A DNA stretch of 64,000 bases from Ilex aquifolium (GCA_951799425.1 OX637395.1:14114451-14178450), one strand, 5' to 3'. Shown: positions 1-11,512, numbered from the stretch's first letter. Notes: a model not told the origin generated them from the sequence alone. Numbers and translations are program-made.

Positions 1-503
1 TCAAGGATAGAAACTAAAAAACCTTACTTGAGTAAATGTTGATTTTCTCTCAAAAGAATCGCAAGGCTCGAAAACTTACCATGTCATTCTTTGTTATCTC
101 CACTGGTTTTGTCAGGTTTTCAAAGAATGTCGGTTATATATCAATTCCATTTTTGAGTCTGGTCATCTTGTACTTTAAGAATAACAAATACCAATGTACA
201 TTTGACATTTAAGCATAGAGAAAATACCATTTTTCAAAGACATGTGGTTTTAGGTTTGGATTGTTAGGTGAGGTGCCAAACCGATCATGTGCTTTAGTCA
301 CTTTAGCAATCAATCTCAATATTAACATCTGTTTCATCAATTATTTAACAAATAACAATGTAATGCTAAGTCTAACACATGCATTTAAAAAGATAAAAAT
401 ATAATAAAAACTAATTTATTCATTTCACAAAATATAGCACAAAAAAGATTCAAATCATCCAAAAACAACAACCAATCATCAATTTTAAGTACAAAAGTCT
501 CTC
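1..503 (-). other. Element A non-coding 3' interior (partial)
   Basis: No credible gene. Read on the minus strand it matches the DNA just downstream of ORF3 in element B (about 30631-31140), including the stretch around the phrase CAACATTTACTCAAGTAAGG near B 31110. This places the segment between ORF3 and the missing 3' LTR. Confidence 0.6.
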
Positions 504-1641
504 TCACTCTCTCGTCTCTCCCGAGCCTGAAGGTCCTCCAGCTCCACCCCTCAAAAGTCTGAGAATCTCCTCCTGCTATCGGAGAATCTCATCTTGCTTG
601 GCCTCGATGCCAAGCATGATGTCTCGTAATGTCTGTCGGGTGCGGGTGCTGGTGCTGGTGCTGGTGCTGGTACCTGCCTCGGACTTTTCCTGTGCCTATG
701 CCTATGCCTCCTCGGCCTCTCTCTGCTCCTCGGCGTCCAAAGCATCCTGCACTTCATCAGTGCCTTGGGCTGGTGGCACATCCTGTCTCGCCGCTGTGAC
801 CTTGGCTCCATTGGAAGGACGCCTTGTTCAATGGTCCCATCGGCTTTTGAACTCCCATCTGTGGCCTGACTTGCACTCCCCAGTCCAAGCACATCTCTGT
901 CACAAGTGTACCTAAGGGGAGTGAATTCTTCTTCACATCACACCCCCTTCATCATCTTCGTCAATATCAAGGACGAGAGGTCTATGATTTGGCCCCTACC
1001 TATTGCGTATAGCAATCGGGCCATCTCTAGGAGTATCTTATTCTTACGTCCGATGGAGGCAAGGTTCAAGAGGGTAATCAAGTTTAACATTTTGTACTTT
1101 TTCGTCAATTCACCTTGCCTAAAAAATCTCCGTCCTCCCTAAGCAAACGTTGCCAAGCCCGTCAACTCAACACCGACCTTATCAATCCCCACATTCTTTC
1201 TCGGGGGGTAGCTCGGCCTTGGTACCCGTGGTACGGCCCTCATTTCCACAATGTAATCTTTATCGACATTGATGTGAGCTCCCCTCACATATGTCTTAAT
1301 CTCCCCATATACAATTTCGGCGTTGGAGTAAAACTCCCGCACCAACTCCTTCACCGCCTCTCCTTCATTCCTCAAATACATTGTCCATCACCTCGCCTCC
1401 ATATTGGCATAAAGTCCCAATCCCACAAAATCCAACAACTCAATTGTTCGTTCACAGCCTATAGGTTGGTTTTGAAAAAATTGTTGTACCTATCCGCTTT
1501 GAGAGCATTAGGAAATCGGGTTCTATCGTACCTTCGGACTATGGGTGGCCTTCCCTCTCGTTCCTCGATCACCTCTTCAACAAAGTTAGGCTCTTGGTTG
1601 GCCGCCTTGCGCCTAGCGGGCATCTTCATCCTTGGTGGCAT
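504..1641 (-). pseudogene. Element A ORF3 (plant retroelement downstream ORF), degenerate
   Basis: The start MPPRMKMPARRK at 1641 matches B ORF3 (MPPRVKLLARRN). Recognisable blocks follow: EEREGRPP, then LVREFYSN..YVRGAH around 1139-1381, ending PRVPRPSYPPRK, then a C-terminal coiled-coil-like part with IMLGIEAKQDEILR near 560-600 and a Gly-rich end at 504. Several in-frame TAGs and frameshifts separate the blocks. The core resembles the family annotated in plants as 'putative plant transposon protein' (Pfam PF20167 by memory, not searched). I see no signal peptide or membrane segment. The Ala-Pro repeat readable across 640-670 is only a wrong-frame reading of a Ser-Thr repeat in this frame. 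Confidence 0.6.
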
Positions 1642-1852
1642 GATTTTCGGATTTTTGGGGTTTTAGGGCAAGAAAAGCTTGGATTTCTTGGTGAAAATGT
1701 GAGAAATGAGGTGGGAATGTGTTTGGGATGGTGGATTTTGGGTAGAAATTGAGAATGAATGAGGGTTTGAGGCTTGGGAAGTGAAGAGTCACTGAGGGTT
1801 TTGAGGGGTTTCAAGGGTTTTTGGTGGTTTTGAAATGGAGAAGACAAACCAT

Positions 1853-1861
1853 GTTTTTATA
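1853..1861 (-). promoter_or_regulatory. Candidate TATA box of internal ORF3 promoter (element A)
   Basis: The minus strand reads TATAAAAAC, between the internal palindrome cluster and the ORF3 start about 210 bp downstream. The homologous position in B reads TATAAAAG. The role is inferred. Confidence 0.45.
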
Positions 1862-1872
1862 CCTAAGTAGCC

Positions 1873-2168
1873 AATGTTCGAACGTGAATGGCGTTCGAAC
1901 GTGTATAGAAGGATTTTAAAAAGATGGTTCGAACGTTACACTGTCGTTCGAACGTTTTGTGCTCCCAGTATTTTTGATGTCCTGCAGAGGCCAAAGTACT
2001 GTAAGCTCCTTGCGTTCAAACGTGGGTATGACATTCGAACGTTGGGTCCTAGTTCAAACGTTAATCAGGCGTTCGAACGTTTAATGCTCCCAGTACTTTT
2101 GATGTCCTGCAGAGGCCAAAGTACTTTGAGCAGCCAACGTTCGAACGTGAACTGGCGTTCGAACGCCA
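1873..2168 (-). promoter_or_regulatory. Internal palindrome cluster upstream of ORF3 (element A)
   Basis: About ten copies of CGTTCGAACG or one-base variants, arranged as close pairs with centres 17-19 bp apart. The palindrome and pair spacing are the same as in A's own LTR (10374-10706). Two copies of a linker ending in CAGTACTTTTGATGTCCTGC separate the pairs. Confidence 0.7.
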
Positions 2169-2445
2169 AATCAAAAATCACAATTTTATGCACATTTATA
2201 TACACACATTAAAAGAAGGCTATATGCACATATTGAACTTGAAAAAAATCATGGCATCTCAGGATAAGTCCCTACCCACGATATAACTTCGTTGGTATTT
2301 TTGGACATTCCTTACTCGGCCCATATTTCCATTTCAACAAAAAATTGTACAATTAACAAAAAGATATTTACACTTTTTACAACAAGTTCGGACATTTGGC
2401 TTTCATCCCAAAAACACAGTTTTCCATAATTTTGTCAAAAGCATT

Positions 2446-2857
2446 CTAATCCGAGTCTTGCCAGGTTTCCATGCCATTTGAACAATCAGTGACTCTTCTA
2501 ATTTCTTGTCGCACAAAACGTGTAAGTACAGTACTGGAATAGCATAGCATCTCAGGATAATCCTTACTCTGCCCATTCTCTATCCAGTCTAATCGATCGA
2601 GTGCGCGACTGAAAATTGGTTTAGAATACTAATTATATTCCTTCATGTGAAAGATCTTGCCACATTGTTTACAGGCACCAAGTCTTTTGACACGACGACG
2701 TTTAGCAAAAGTGTTTATGCCACAAAGTAGTTTCGCTTGCTCTTATCAGATTTTAGTTTTTCTCACCTATCTTGCTTTTCTCAATATCACAGAATGCACA
2801 TCAAATGGAAAAGTGTGTAAAATGCCTAAACTGAACGAAAAAAATCTTACTATCCAT
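2446..2857 (-). pseudogene. Small basic Cys-rich frame (element A copy), disrupted
   Basis: Starts at a minus-strand ATG at 2857 (MDSK) and ends at TAG 2448-2446. The first third has a one-base shift relative to B. From FPFDVH onward the frame runs parallel to B, with a Cys-Gly then FAKRRRVKRLGACKQCG, a His five residues later, and HMKEYN followed by the same in-frame TAG as in B. The basic run plus Cys clusters suggest nucleic-acid binding. Extra stops (TAG, TGA, TAA) lie before the Cys region. The opposite strand is also open across 2657-2866 and shares the third codon positions, so strand assignment rests on the motif. Confidence 0.35.
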
Positions 2858-2882
2858 GCTTGCTAAGCTTAAGACACACTAT

Positions 2883-2915
2883 CTGGTTCTTTAACATCTG
2901 TCAGTCACAAAGACG
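2883..2915 (-). promoter_or_regulatory. Conserved post-pol block TTTGTGACTG.CAG (element A)
   Basis: The minus strand carries CTTTGTGACTGACAGATGTT followed by AAAGAACCAGATA. The same block occurs in B (near 28330) and C (near 21937). The CAG after a T-rich run looks like a possible 3' splice site. Its function is unknown. Confidence 0.45.
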
Positions 2916-3099
2916 ATTGAAGCTACTTTAAAGACATGCTCATCAAATTGTTTTGTTTTTATATATACTATAAAGACTGTATAAATACAAAATACAAGAC
3001 ATAATACGAAATACAAGACAAAATACGCAATATGATGAAGAAAAAAAAAATTAAAAGCACAACAAAAAATATTAAAAGCACAAAATATGAACTATAATT

Positions 3100-3137
3100 C
3101 TCACCCCCCAACCTAAACTCAACATTGTCCCTAATGT
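3100..3137 (-). promoter_or_regulatory. Post-pol hairpin plus internal polypurine-like tract (element A)
   Basis: On the minus strand an imperfect hairpin (ACATT ... AATGT, 3137-3122) is followed by GGTTGGGGGGTGAG. The same arrangement lies after pol in B (28158-28196) and D (42888-42926). The G-tract resembles the polypurine tract found next to 3' LTRs, so an additional plus-strand priming site is possible. Confidence 0.5.
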
Positions 3138-3225
3138 TTTGAATTTACCAGTATACACAAAGTGGAGTTAGGATTGAAAGTAGAGATTTGTACATCTGCC
3201 GATGCCTACAAAACAAATGCATAAA

Positions 3226-3372
3226 TTAATCATCTTTAGGAAGATCAGAGTTTCAAGTAGGATGTAAACCCTTGTGCGTGAGTGTAAACAGAAGTAGGAC
3301 ACCCATGAGCAAGTACAATATTAAAATGCAAAACATAAAGCAAAGGATTGTGTCAGTGGAGTGTGTGGCCAT
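3226..3372 (-). pseudogene. 48-codon membrane-peptide frame (element A copy)
   Basis: Same length as the B copy. It reads MATHST.., then a hydrophobic stretch (LCFMFCILILYLLMGVLLLF) and a polar tail ending DLPKDD. One in-frame TGA, explained by CGA to TGA, breaks the tail. Across the two copies I count about 12-13 silent codon changes against about 11 replacement changes, far more silent than neutral drift predicts. It looks like a single-pass membrane peptide. Similarity to a known family was not established. Confidence 0.45.
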
Positions 3373-3390
3373 GGAGTTGCAGAGGGTGGG

Positions 3391-4880
3391 TCATTTGCAG
3401 AGAACAGAGAAAAAAAGAAGAAGCACAGCGGTGGATGGGGCAAAAAACATGGAAAGGGTTGGAGGCCTTATAAAGGCATCCTTTCGGGTCGGGATGAATT
3501 GGATTTTTCCTGACCCGACCCCTTTTTTGTGTCGACAGGCGCGAATTTCGGTAGAATATTCTGGATCCATTAAAAAAATAGTTTCCACATCTTTAACAAA
3601 GTCTTCAAAAAATGGTTTCAAACGCTGACCATTGCTAGTAAAAATATTACCATTTGATAGATTTTTCACTTCCACTGTTCCATGTCCAAACACTTGTTTG
3701 ACAATATAAGGCCCAGTCCACCTAGATCTCAACTTATCAGAAAACAGGCGGAGCCTTGAATTGAATAAGAGAACTTTCTGTGAAGGGGCAAAATATTTTC
3801 TCAATATGTTTTTATCATGAAAAGCTTTCATCCTATCCTTTGCAATTTTAGCATTGTCATATGCCTCATTCCTCAACTTTTCCAACTCATTAATCTGAAG
3901 TTTTTTTGAGATTCCAGCCTTGTCTAGTTCAAAGTTCATTGTTTTAATGGCTCAGTATGCTCTGTGTTCCAATTCCACAGGTAGGTGACAAGGTTTTCCA
4001 TAGATTAATTGATAAGGAGACATGCCCAAAATTGTTTTAAAAGTAGTGCGATATGCCCAGAGTGCATCAGTTAGTCTTAACGACCAATCCTTGCGGTCTG
4101 GATTTACCGTTTTTTCTAAAATCAGTTTGATCTCTCGATTAGCTAATTCAGCCTATCCACTAGTGTTTGGATGATAATGGGTTGTAATTTTATGAGAAAT
4201 CAAGTACTTTTTCATCAAATTCTAAAAAGTACGATTGCAAAAATGAGCACCTCCATCACTTAGAATAGATTTAGGAATTCCAAATCTGGACAAAATATTT
4301 TCTTTTAAAAATTTGATCACTGTTTGGTAATTATTATTTCGGCATGGAATTACTTTAACCCATTTGGAAATATAGTCAACAGCCACTAAAATATATAGAT
4401 AGCCAAAGTAAAGGGGAAATGGTCACATAAAATCGATGCCCTAACAATCAAAAATTTCAATTACTAGAATGGGGTTCAATGACATCATGTTTCTTTTAGA
4501 AATGCTTCCCAACCTTTGGCATCTATCACATGTTAGACAGAAGGCATGAACATCTTTAAAAAGTGTGGGCCAATAAAATCCATACTGCAAGATTTTTGCA
4601 GTGGTTTTTTTAGATGAAAAAATGGCCACCACATGCTTCAGAATGACAAAAAGAAATTACCTGTCTACTCTCATGATTGGGGATACAATGCCTTATGATT
4701 TGATCCTTACAGTATTTAAACACATATGGATCCTCCCAAAAGAAATTATGAACCTCCCTCAAAAATTTCTTCTTATCCTTCATTATAAAGGAAGAAGGAA
4801 ATGTACCAGTAGCAAGAAAGTTACCAATATCAGCGTACTATGGTGTTTCCATGACTGTGAACAGTTGTTCATCAGGGAAA
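3391..4880 (-). pseudogene. Element A integrase, broken
   Basis: The zinc-binding part is readable near 4441-4632 (GFYWPTLFKD..CLTCDRCQ). The catalytic core has frameshifts around 4000-4440. The C-terminal part at 3391-3939 keeps RSRWTGPYIVKQVFGHGTVEV and [12 protein letters not shown], both shared with B. Integrase would join element cDNA to host DNA. Multiple frame changes make it inactive. Confidence 0.75.
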
Positions 4881-4912
4881 TTTTCATTGATTGACAGTCA
4901 TCCTCATAAAAT

Positions 4913-5407
4913 TCATATGTGTAACCTGGATAGATAATCTGCCACCACATTCTCAACAGCCTTCTTGTCCTTAATGATCAGATCAAACTCTTGTAATAAG
5001 AGTATCCATCTTAAGAGCCTTGGCTTGACATCTTTCTTTGTGAGCAAGAATTTTAATGTTGCATGGTCAGTGAACACAATAAAAAATGGGCCAACAAGAT
5101 AAGAACAAAATTTCCCCAGAGCAAAAACTACAGCAAGCAATTCCTTTTTAGTTGTGGAATAATTCATTTGAGCATCATTCAAAGTTTTGCTTGCATAGTA
5201 AATCACATAGGGTTTCTTATCCTTTCTTTCTCCCAACACAGCTCCTACAACATAATCACTTGCATCACACATTAATTCAAACGGTAAAGTCCAGTCAGGA
5301 GGTTGTATTATTGGGGCAAAAAGTAACATACCCTTAAGCTTATCGAAAGATTTTTGGCATGATTCATTCCACACAAAAGATACATCTTGACTTAGGAGAT
5401 GACACAT
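4913..5407 (-). pseudogene. Element A RNase H domain
   Basis: A 164-residue open segment with the Ty3/gypsy RNase H signatures [39 protein letters not shown] and [10 protein letters not shown], which hold the usual acidic catalytic residues. Its role was degrading RNA in RNA:DNA hybrids during reverse transcription. It is flanked by a broken RT and INT, so it cannot work as part of a polyprotein. Confidence 0.8.
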
Positions 5408-5469
5408 GGTTTTAGATATGGTACTAAATTCTTTTATGAATCTCCTATAGAACCCTACATGTCCTAGAA

Positions 5470-6200
5470 ATGATCAGACATCTTTAACAGTCTTGGGAGC
5501 AGGCAAATTTTCAATCAGATCTATTTTTACCTTGTCAACTTTCATGCCTTCAAACGACACAATGTGACCCAAGACAATGCCTTGGGTTACCATGAAATGG
5601 TATTTCTCCCAATTGAGCACTAGATTGACTTCCTTACATCTTATCAACACTTTCTCCAGATTTGTCAGACACAAATAAAATGAATCATCATATACAAAAA
5701 AATTATCCATGAACACTTCCAAAAATCTCTCAACCATGTCACTAAACAAACTCAGCATGCACCTTTGGAATGTTGCAAGAGCATTACAAAGTCCAAACGA
5801 CATCCTTTTGAATGCAAAGGTGTCAAAGGGGCATGTGAATGTTGTTTTATCTTGGTTATCTAGTGCTATCTCAATTTAATTATACCCAAATACCCATCTA
5901 AGAAACAGTAGAATGCATGTTCTGCAATTCTTTCTAAGACTTGATCAAAAAAGGGAAGAGGAAAATGGTATTTCCTAGTTACCAAATTGAGTTTTCAATA
6001 ATCTATGCGCATTCGCCATCCTGATAAAACTCGAGTTGGTACCAGTTCATTGACATCATTTTTAACCACTGTGACCCCAGACTTCTTGGGCACAACTGGG
6101 GTTGGGCTAACCCATTTAGTATTAGAGATGGGAAAGATTATTATTGCATCTAATAGTTTGAGCACCTCAGTCCTTACAACCTCCTTCATGTGAGGGTTCA
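5470..6200 (-). pseudogene. Element A reverse transcriptase, active site mutated
   Basis: The N-terminal fingers are readable near 5995-6189 (KWVSPTPVVPKKSG). The palm and thumb are readable near 5474-5803 (MSFGLCNALATFQR, then VLNWEKYHF and GIVLGHIVS). The catalytic motif FMDD of B and D reads FMDN at 5702-5713, so one of the paired catalytic Asp residues is lost. Stops lie near 5995 and 5874. Confidence 0.8.
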
Positions 6201-6348
6201 GTCGTCACTGCATTTGACGAGAGGGTTTTGAATCCTCTTCAAGGTATATAGCATGATTGCAGATTAACGGGCTTATACCTTTCAAATTAGCAATGGTCCA
6301 CCCAATGTTACTTTTATGGCGTCTAAGGACTTCAATCAGCTTAAACTC

Positions 6349-7150
6349 TTACAGATCTGCAAGCTTAGATGAAATGACCACTGGGTATGAATCGTCCTCC
6401 CCTAAAAATGCATATTTTAGGTCAAATAGGAAAGGTTTTAGTTCAGACTTTGGTGGCTTGACACTTGATGAAATTAGCTTTGTACCACTTGATGAAAGTT
6501 CTTCAAATTTGGGTGCCCATGTCTCGACAACATGAGTGGGGCGACTCTTTGGATTCTGATCATCATCTGTTAACTCAGATGTGATAGGTTCCAACAGACA
6601 GGATTCAGTAGAGGTTTCACAAAATGTATCATTCAAATGTTCATAGACCAAAGACTCAATGAAATTTATTTCTCTCATTTCCTTGTCCTCTCTTGGGTGC
6701 TTGGAAATATTAAAAATATTAAGCTCAAGAGTCATATTCCCGAAATTTAATTTCATGACTCTATTCGTGCAATTGATTAATGCATTTGAAGTTGCTAGGA
6801 AGGGTCAACCAAGAATAACATAAATTTGATTCTCTAAATGCATTGTTGGCTAATTATTCAAAACGATGAAGTCAACAGGAAAGACGAAGTTGCCCATTTG
6901 AACAAGGACATCCTCAATAATGCCCCTTGAAACTTTGACAGACCTATCTGCGAACTGGAGTGTGATACATGTGGGTTTGAGTTCACCCAGACCCAATTGT
7001 TGATAGACAGAGAAAGGGAGCAAATTGAGACTGGCTCCAAGATCCAGCAGTGCTTGTTCTATTCTGAAATTTCCAATAACACATGATACAGTTGGACACC
7101 CTGGGTCCTTGTATTTTGGAAGGGTTTTGTGTTGAAGTAGGGCATTGGCT
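6349..7150 (-). pseudogene. Element A aspartic protease and linker
   Basis: The protease core reads [18 protein letters not shown].. at about 7095-7030, with the Athila-like DLGAS active site, then ..[10 protein letters not shown] and PFLATSNALINC. At least two in-frame stops interrupt it. The linker to RT (6349-6756) is open and rich in acidic and Ser residues. It would have cleaved the Gag-Pol polyprotein. Confidence 0.7.
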
Positions 7151-7409
7151 TATTCTGTCAAGAATGTTCTTTTCTGAACATTTGGGCTTCTCTTGATCGT
7201 GCACAAGTCTTTTAGAAACTTGACATAAGAAGGAACCTGCTTGATTGCATCCAGAAGTGGAATATTGATTTTTACCTGCTTAAAAAGCTCGTAAATTTCT
7301 GGATGGTTATTCGACTTCTGTACTATTTTGAGTTTTTGAGAAAAAGGAGCAGGGATAGGACAAGAAGGATCTTTTTCCTTTGATGGTTCTGGTTCCTTTT
7401 CAATCACAG

Positions 7410-8995
7410 GTTCATGCTCAACTGGTTCAGTGACTGGGATTGACTTTGGGTTTTGGTTTTGGAATTAACATTTCTCTAATGGATTTGTCAATCACCTTGC
7501 CACTTCTCAGTGTAGTGACAGCTTGAGCTTGTTCTTACGGGGTTTCCATGATTAAAGGATTTCCCACATGAAATTGACCTTGTGGTTGTTTTGGTTGGGC
7601 AAGAAACTTGCCCTTCTCATGTGTGGTCATTGATTGGGTCAATTTTTGAATGTGGCTTTTGAGATCCTCGAAGGACTGAGTTGTCTGGGTTTTGAAATCA
7701 TTAAACGCCAGAGTGGAATGAGTGTTGTAGTTCATTTGGATTTGCATGAATTGATTCAATGTGTCCTCAAGACTTCTCTTGTGTGGTGGTTTGTATGGTT
7801 GATATGCAGGAGTCCTTGAGGTGGTGGTTGTGAACTTTGTTGTGGATTCATGGGAGTTGGTTGTGTGTTCCTCCAACTGAAGTTCGGGTGATTCCGCCAC
7901 TATGGATTATATGTTGTAGAATACGGGATGGAATAAGGTTTGTTGAAGTTGGAAATTGCATTTGTTTGTTCCAACAAGACTTCTTTGAATGTCGAAATGG
8001 TAGGAAACTCCTCAGTAGGGTGTCCTTTCAATGCACAAATCCCATATAATTGTTCTGTGGGAGGGTCAACATCAACTTGACCTTTTTCATCTCTAGAGCT
8101 TCAAGCTTTCGAGACAGTGTAGTCATTTTCGCTCTTAGGCCATCATCTTCTTTCAAGATATACTTACTCCCTTGGGAAGTAGATGGTTTGGTTTCAACAA
8201 TGGCAAGAGAGGCTGAGTCCCACATCTGAGAACTATCTGATAAGGTGTCAAAAAAATTGAATGCCTCCTCTGGACTCTTTTCCATGAACTCTTCTTGAGC
8301 TATCATTTCAACAAACTGACGTAGTCTAGTGTACAAGCAGTCATAGAAAAATTCTACCAAAGTCCAATTCTCAAAAGTATAGTGTGGGCAGGATTGGAGA
8401 AGATCCTTGAATCTATCTCAACATTGGTAAAATGTTTCTCCCTCTTTGACCGAAAAATTCATGATTTGCCTTTTGAGTGCATTGGTATGGTGTAGAGGAA
8501 AAAACTTTCTAAAAAACTCATTCTGCAATGCATGCCAGTTTCATATTGAATGGGCTTTCAAAGAATTTAGTCATTGTTTAGCTTTGTCCTTTAAAGAGAA
8601 TGAAAAAAGTTTCAACTTGGCCAGTTCCGAATTATCTTGAAATGTTCCACATACCTCCTCAAAATCTTTTATATGTAGATATGAGTTTTCAGATTCGAGT
8701 CCATGAAATTGAGGTAGTAGTTGCACTGTCCCAGCCTTTACATTAAAGAGGGACGCATTTGCAGGAAAAACAAAACAAGAGGGGACACTGTTTCGTGTGG
8801 GATGCAAGTAATCCCGCAGAGTTCGAATGTTAGGAACTTCCCCTCTCTCTCAGGAACTTCCCCTTGTCTCTCATTATAGGTCATGTTATTATCAAAAGAG
8901 TCTGCTACTGATCGAGGTTAAGATCGTTTAGACTGATTTACAGACCCAACAGATTCTTCTGGCAAATTTTAAAAGTGAGAATCGTCCTCAGACAT
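7410..8995 (-). pseudogene. Element A gag, broken
   Basis: The probable start MSEDDS at 8995 matches B (MSEDAS). Readable blocks are the N-terminal Gag segment (HPTRNSVPSCFVFPANASL), 8571-8807, then RQFVEMIAQEEFMEKSPEEAF in 8028-8360, and the Gln/Pro-rich C-terminus, 7535-7900. The zinc knuckle near 8000-8050 has lost its first and last Cys (C to Y and C to F). Gag would form the virus-like particle. Multiple stops make it dead. Confidence 0.78.
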
Positions 8996-9081
8996 AAAAT
9001 AAGAATTATACACAGTAAATCAAAAATATATATACACAAATGAAGGTATTTTCACCTTTTACTTTACAACACCTTTTTGGT

Positions 9082-9098
9082 TCCCCGGCAACAGCACA
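9082..9098 (-). promoter_or_regulatory. Primer-binding site, degraded (tRNA-Asp type), element A
   Basis: The minus strand reads TGTGCTGTTGCCGGGGA, matching the 3' end of plant tRNA-Asp through the GTTGCCGGGGA part. The GGCGCC portion is damaged by an indel and substitutions. Confidence 0.7.
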
Positions 9099-10253
9099 AA
9101 AAACTTGACTTGATCCGAAATGTGTACACCCAAGTGCAGGCGGTCAAGTTATAGTAATAATCCGGTTAAGTCCGGAGTTGAATCCACAGGGAACTAATGT
9201 TGGTGTTTCGAAGTAAGTAGTGACAGAGACCAAAGTGACTGGAACCCTTGAGATTTAAAGTTGTGGTGTTTATGGATTTTCCTGGACAGAATATATGATC
9301 TTTCCAAGAAGATTTTCTAGACAAAATATAATATTCTCTCAAATGTAAAAGTCACCCTTTTGCTTGAGGATTTGGACATATAGTCAATCATCCGGTTGTT
9401 ATACTTTTGTTTGGGAACTCAATTAATCCCTGTGTCAACATAAAGTTAATCGGAGGATAAATATAGATTGTGAGAATTAAGAGCATAGTTCCGATGTCTA
9501 TGTAGAGTTTTACAAGAATTGTCTGTGCCGAGACTCAACCTGTCTACAAACAAGCAAGTATTTCTACAAGGCATCCAACCACTGTGTTAGTATTCCATTC
9601 TTAGTTGAAGCACAATAAGAGTGAAGATTGAAAAGTAGTCATGAAGATCTAGCTGGAGTACTTGCAAAGAGCCAATGAGTCTTCATATGCCAAGAGTCAT
9701 CTATGTCATAGAAAGGACTCATGGTTGTATAAAGTACCTTAACTTTGCTAGATGTATTCAATCATTCAATAGGCAAGTAAAAGATAAAGTATTAAGTATA
9801 AACGAAATGCACAAACATAACTTCCAAATGATTTATACATATCCATTACCTCTTACTAAAGAGTGAATGAGAAACTACTCACTCTTCATTGATTTGGTAA
9901 AGCTAGAGAAGTGAGTGATTCTCATCCCTCCAATTAGAGGACTTATAAGGTAAAACACACTACACAATGAACCTATCTTCGACGAAGAATGAGTGAATCA
10001 CTTTCCACCCTTCATGGCTTTGGTAAAGTTAGAAAAGTGGAAGAGTTTCACTCCTCTAAAGGAAGAAGGAAGCTCAAACAATGGAAGCTAATAAAACTAA
10101 TAATAAAAGTAGAAGAAAAATATTCACTTTTGGAGGGTTTCCTCCTCAACCAAAAGATGATCTATCTCTCTCTATGTATGTCTATCTATATCTAAGTGCA
10201 AGTGTATGCAAGTGTAAAAATCTAAGTTCCCTTTAAATCTCATACAATGGAAG

Positions 10254-10261
10254 TATTTATA
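10254..10261 (-). promoter_or_regulatory. TATA box of A 5' LTR
   Basis: TATAAATA on the minus strand, preceded by TTGCC. B's 3' LTR has the same context at 33163-33170. It lies downstream of the palindrome array, as expected for a U3 promoter. Confidence 0.6.
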
Positions 10262-10373
10262 GGCAAGGAGGAGGGGTAAAGAAGTGTAAAATAATAGTTC
10301 AAAGTCCTCAAAATCCAAGTGAATGCCCCAAGGTCTGGATAGAAAATCAACCACTCTGCAGCTTGTTTGGGAC

Positions 10374-10706
10374 TACGTTCGAACGTAGTATGGCGTTCGA
10401 ATGTTGACTCCTGTCTTCTGTGATGGGCGTTCGAACGATGAATGGAGTTTGAACGTGGTACTTACGTAGCTCTTGTCACCCACAGTAGATAGCAAGCCAT
10501 GTCTCATCACCCTGACAGTCTGGTCTTCAAAAAATTCAAAAGAACGTTCGAACGTGGATTGGCGTTCGAACGTTGTACTCAAGTAGCTCTTTTTCTTCTG
10601 TGAAAATAACTACAACACGTTATAAGCCATTGCCCTAGCACTCTTCCAGGGGCCCTTAATTATTTCTAGATGGGCGTTCAAATGTTAATTGGCATTCGAA
10701 CGTTGA
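10374..10706 (-). promoter_or_regulatory. Paired CGTTCGAACG palindromes in A 5' LTR
   Basis: Four pairs of CGTTCGAACG or near copies, each pair separated by 8 bp and so 18 bp centre to centre. The array ends about 115 bp upstream of the TATA box. Binding of a dimeric factor is inferred. Confidence 0.7.
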
Positions 10707-10886
10707 TGTCTTGCTTTAAACTTCTCCAATTTTCTTGCGGAACACGTGGATGTTGCATGAAAGTTTGGTATCTATTAACTTTAGGCTTTTGTGCAGCTTT
10801 GTCCTAAAATTTCATCATTTAAACTCCATCAAAGCATAATTATTCTTGTAAAAGCATAGTAAGATGCTAATTTTAGTAATTCATCA

Positions 10887-11211
10887 GCATCCTTGCCCAA
10901 AGGTGCCCATGCCTTAGCCAAATTGGGTTTTGCTTGAGGAAGCAAACCCCTAGTGTAATCAGTGGGTGATTGAAGCCCCAGGCATGGCTGGGCTTAACAA
11001 CTAATGCATGGGCACGTTGGGCATGATCAGTAGGTTATTGAAGACCCATGCATGGCTGAGTGAGGTAGCTCATGCACGGGCACGATTGGTTGCAATCAGT
11101 AGGTGATTGAAGCCCCATGCAAGGCAGGGCATAGCAGCTAACGCATGGGCTCGTGGGCACAAGCAAGCATGCAAGCAAAGGCTAGTTAGGTGGCTCGATT
11201 TGTGGGGTGAT
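10887..11211 (+). repeat. Element F 5' LTR, left fragment
   Basis: Matches F's 3' LTR from 51733 (CCTTGCCCAAAGGTGCC onward) to about 52060, including the three roughly 68-bp tandem repeats. A cuts it off on the left and G on the right. The last five bases, GTGAT, are the G target-site copy (partner GTAAT at 48982-48986). Confidence 0.82.
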
Positions 11212-11512
11212 TGCTTGAATTGAGATTCACCCTAATCTCCAAAGATGATCCCGGTTGTGTGTATATGGCTTATATGAGTAGGTGAGTGTCACTCTCCCTC
11301 GGGTTCGATTCTAAAAATGGGGAAAACGTGTGTGTGAAAGAAAATGTGTGTGTCTGTGTGCAAAATTGCTCCCCAAGTGTAGAGAGACTTGCAATATCGT
11401 GTTTTACTTGGAATTTAGTATTTCAAGGTCGTCTCCTCAGGGAAGGAAGGTCGAATTGTGGTGAAGGTGATTTTTGTATAGAATTGAAAAGTGTAAAATC
11501 TTGTGAGTTTTG
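11212..11512 (-). repeat. Element G solo LTR, fragment 1 of 3 (LTR 3' end)
   Basis: On the minus strand this is the LTR terminus, ending ...CAATTCAAGCA at 11212. It contains the antisense of a block typical of the Athila LTR 3' region (around 11430-11455), similar to D's LTR near 36445-36470. B is inserted after 11512. Confidence 0.65.

Larger units (their letters stand above)
1..10886 (-). mobile_element. Element A: Athila-like Ty3/gypsy LTR retrotransposon, minus strand, 3' end outside window
   Basis: Read on the minus strand the order is 5' LTR (10886-9111), PBS, gag, PR, RT, RH, INT, small membrane-peptide frame, hairpin and G-tract, Cys-rich small frame, palindrome cluster, ORF3, then non-coding DNA running off the window. 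Comparison with element B puts the start of this window about 1.3 kb short of A's 3' LTR. The pol order RT-RH-INT marks Ty3/gypsy, and the tRNA-Asp PBS and DLGAS protease mark the Athila-like group. The frames carry many stops and frameshifts and the RT motif is mutated, so A is dead. It lies in the 5' LTR of F. The right flank begins GCATC, the expected TSD, whose partner is outside the window. Confidence 0.88.
9111..10886 (-). repeat. Element A 5' LTR
   Basis: About 1776 bp. On the minus strand it begins TGATGAATTAC at 10886 and ends CGGATCA at 9111, both alignable with the ends of B's LTR (TGATTAGTAG...CGGATCA). A TATA box (TATAAATA) lies at 10261-10254, downstream of the palindrome pairs. 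The sequence is clearly diverged from B's LTR, consistent with greater age. Confidence 0.8.

Noticed and set aside
551..892. Minus-strand frame with an Ala-Pro repeat
   Set aside because: Wrong-frame reading of ORF3; the correct frame gives a Ser-Thr repeat that aligns with B ORF3.
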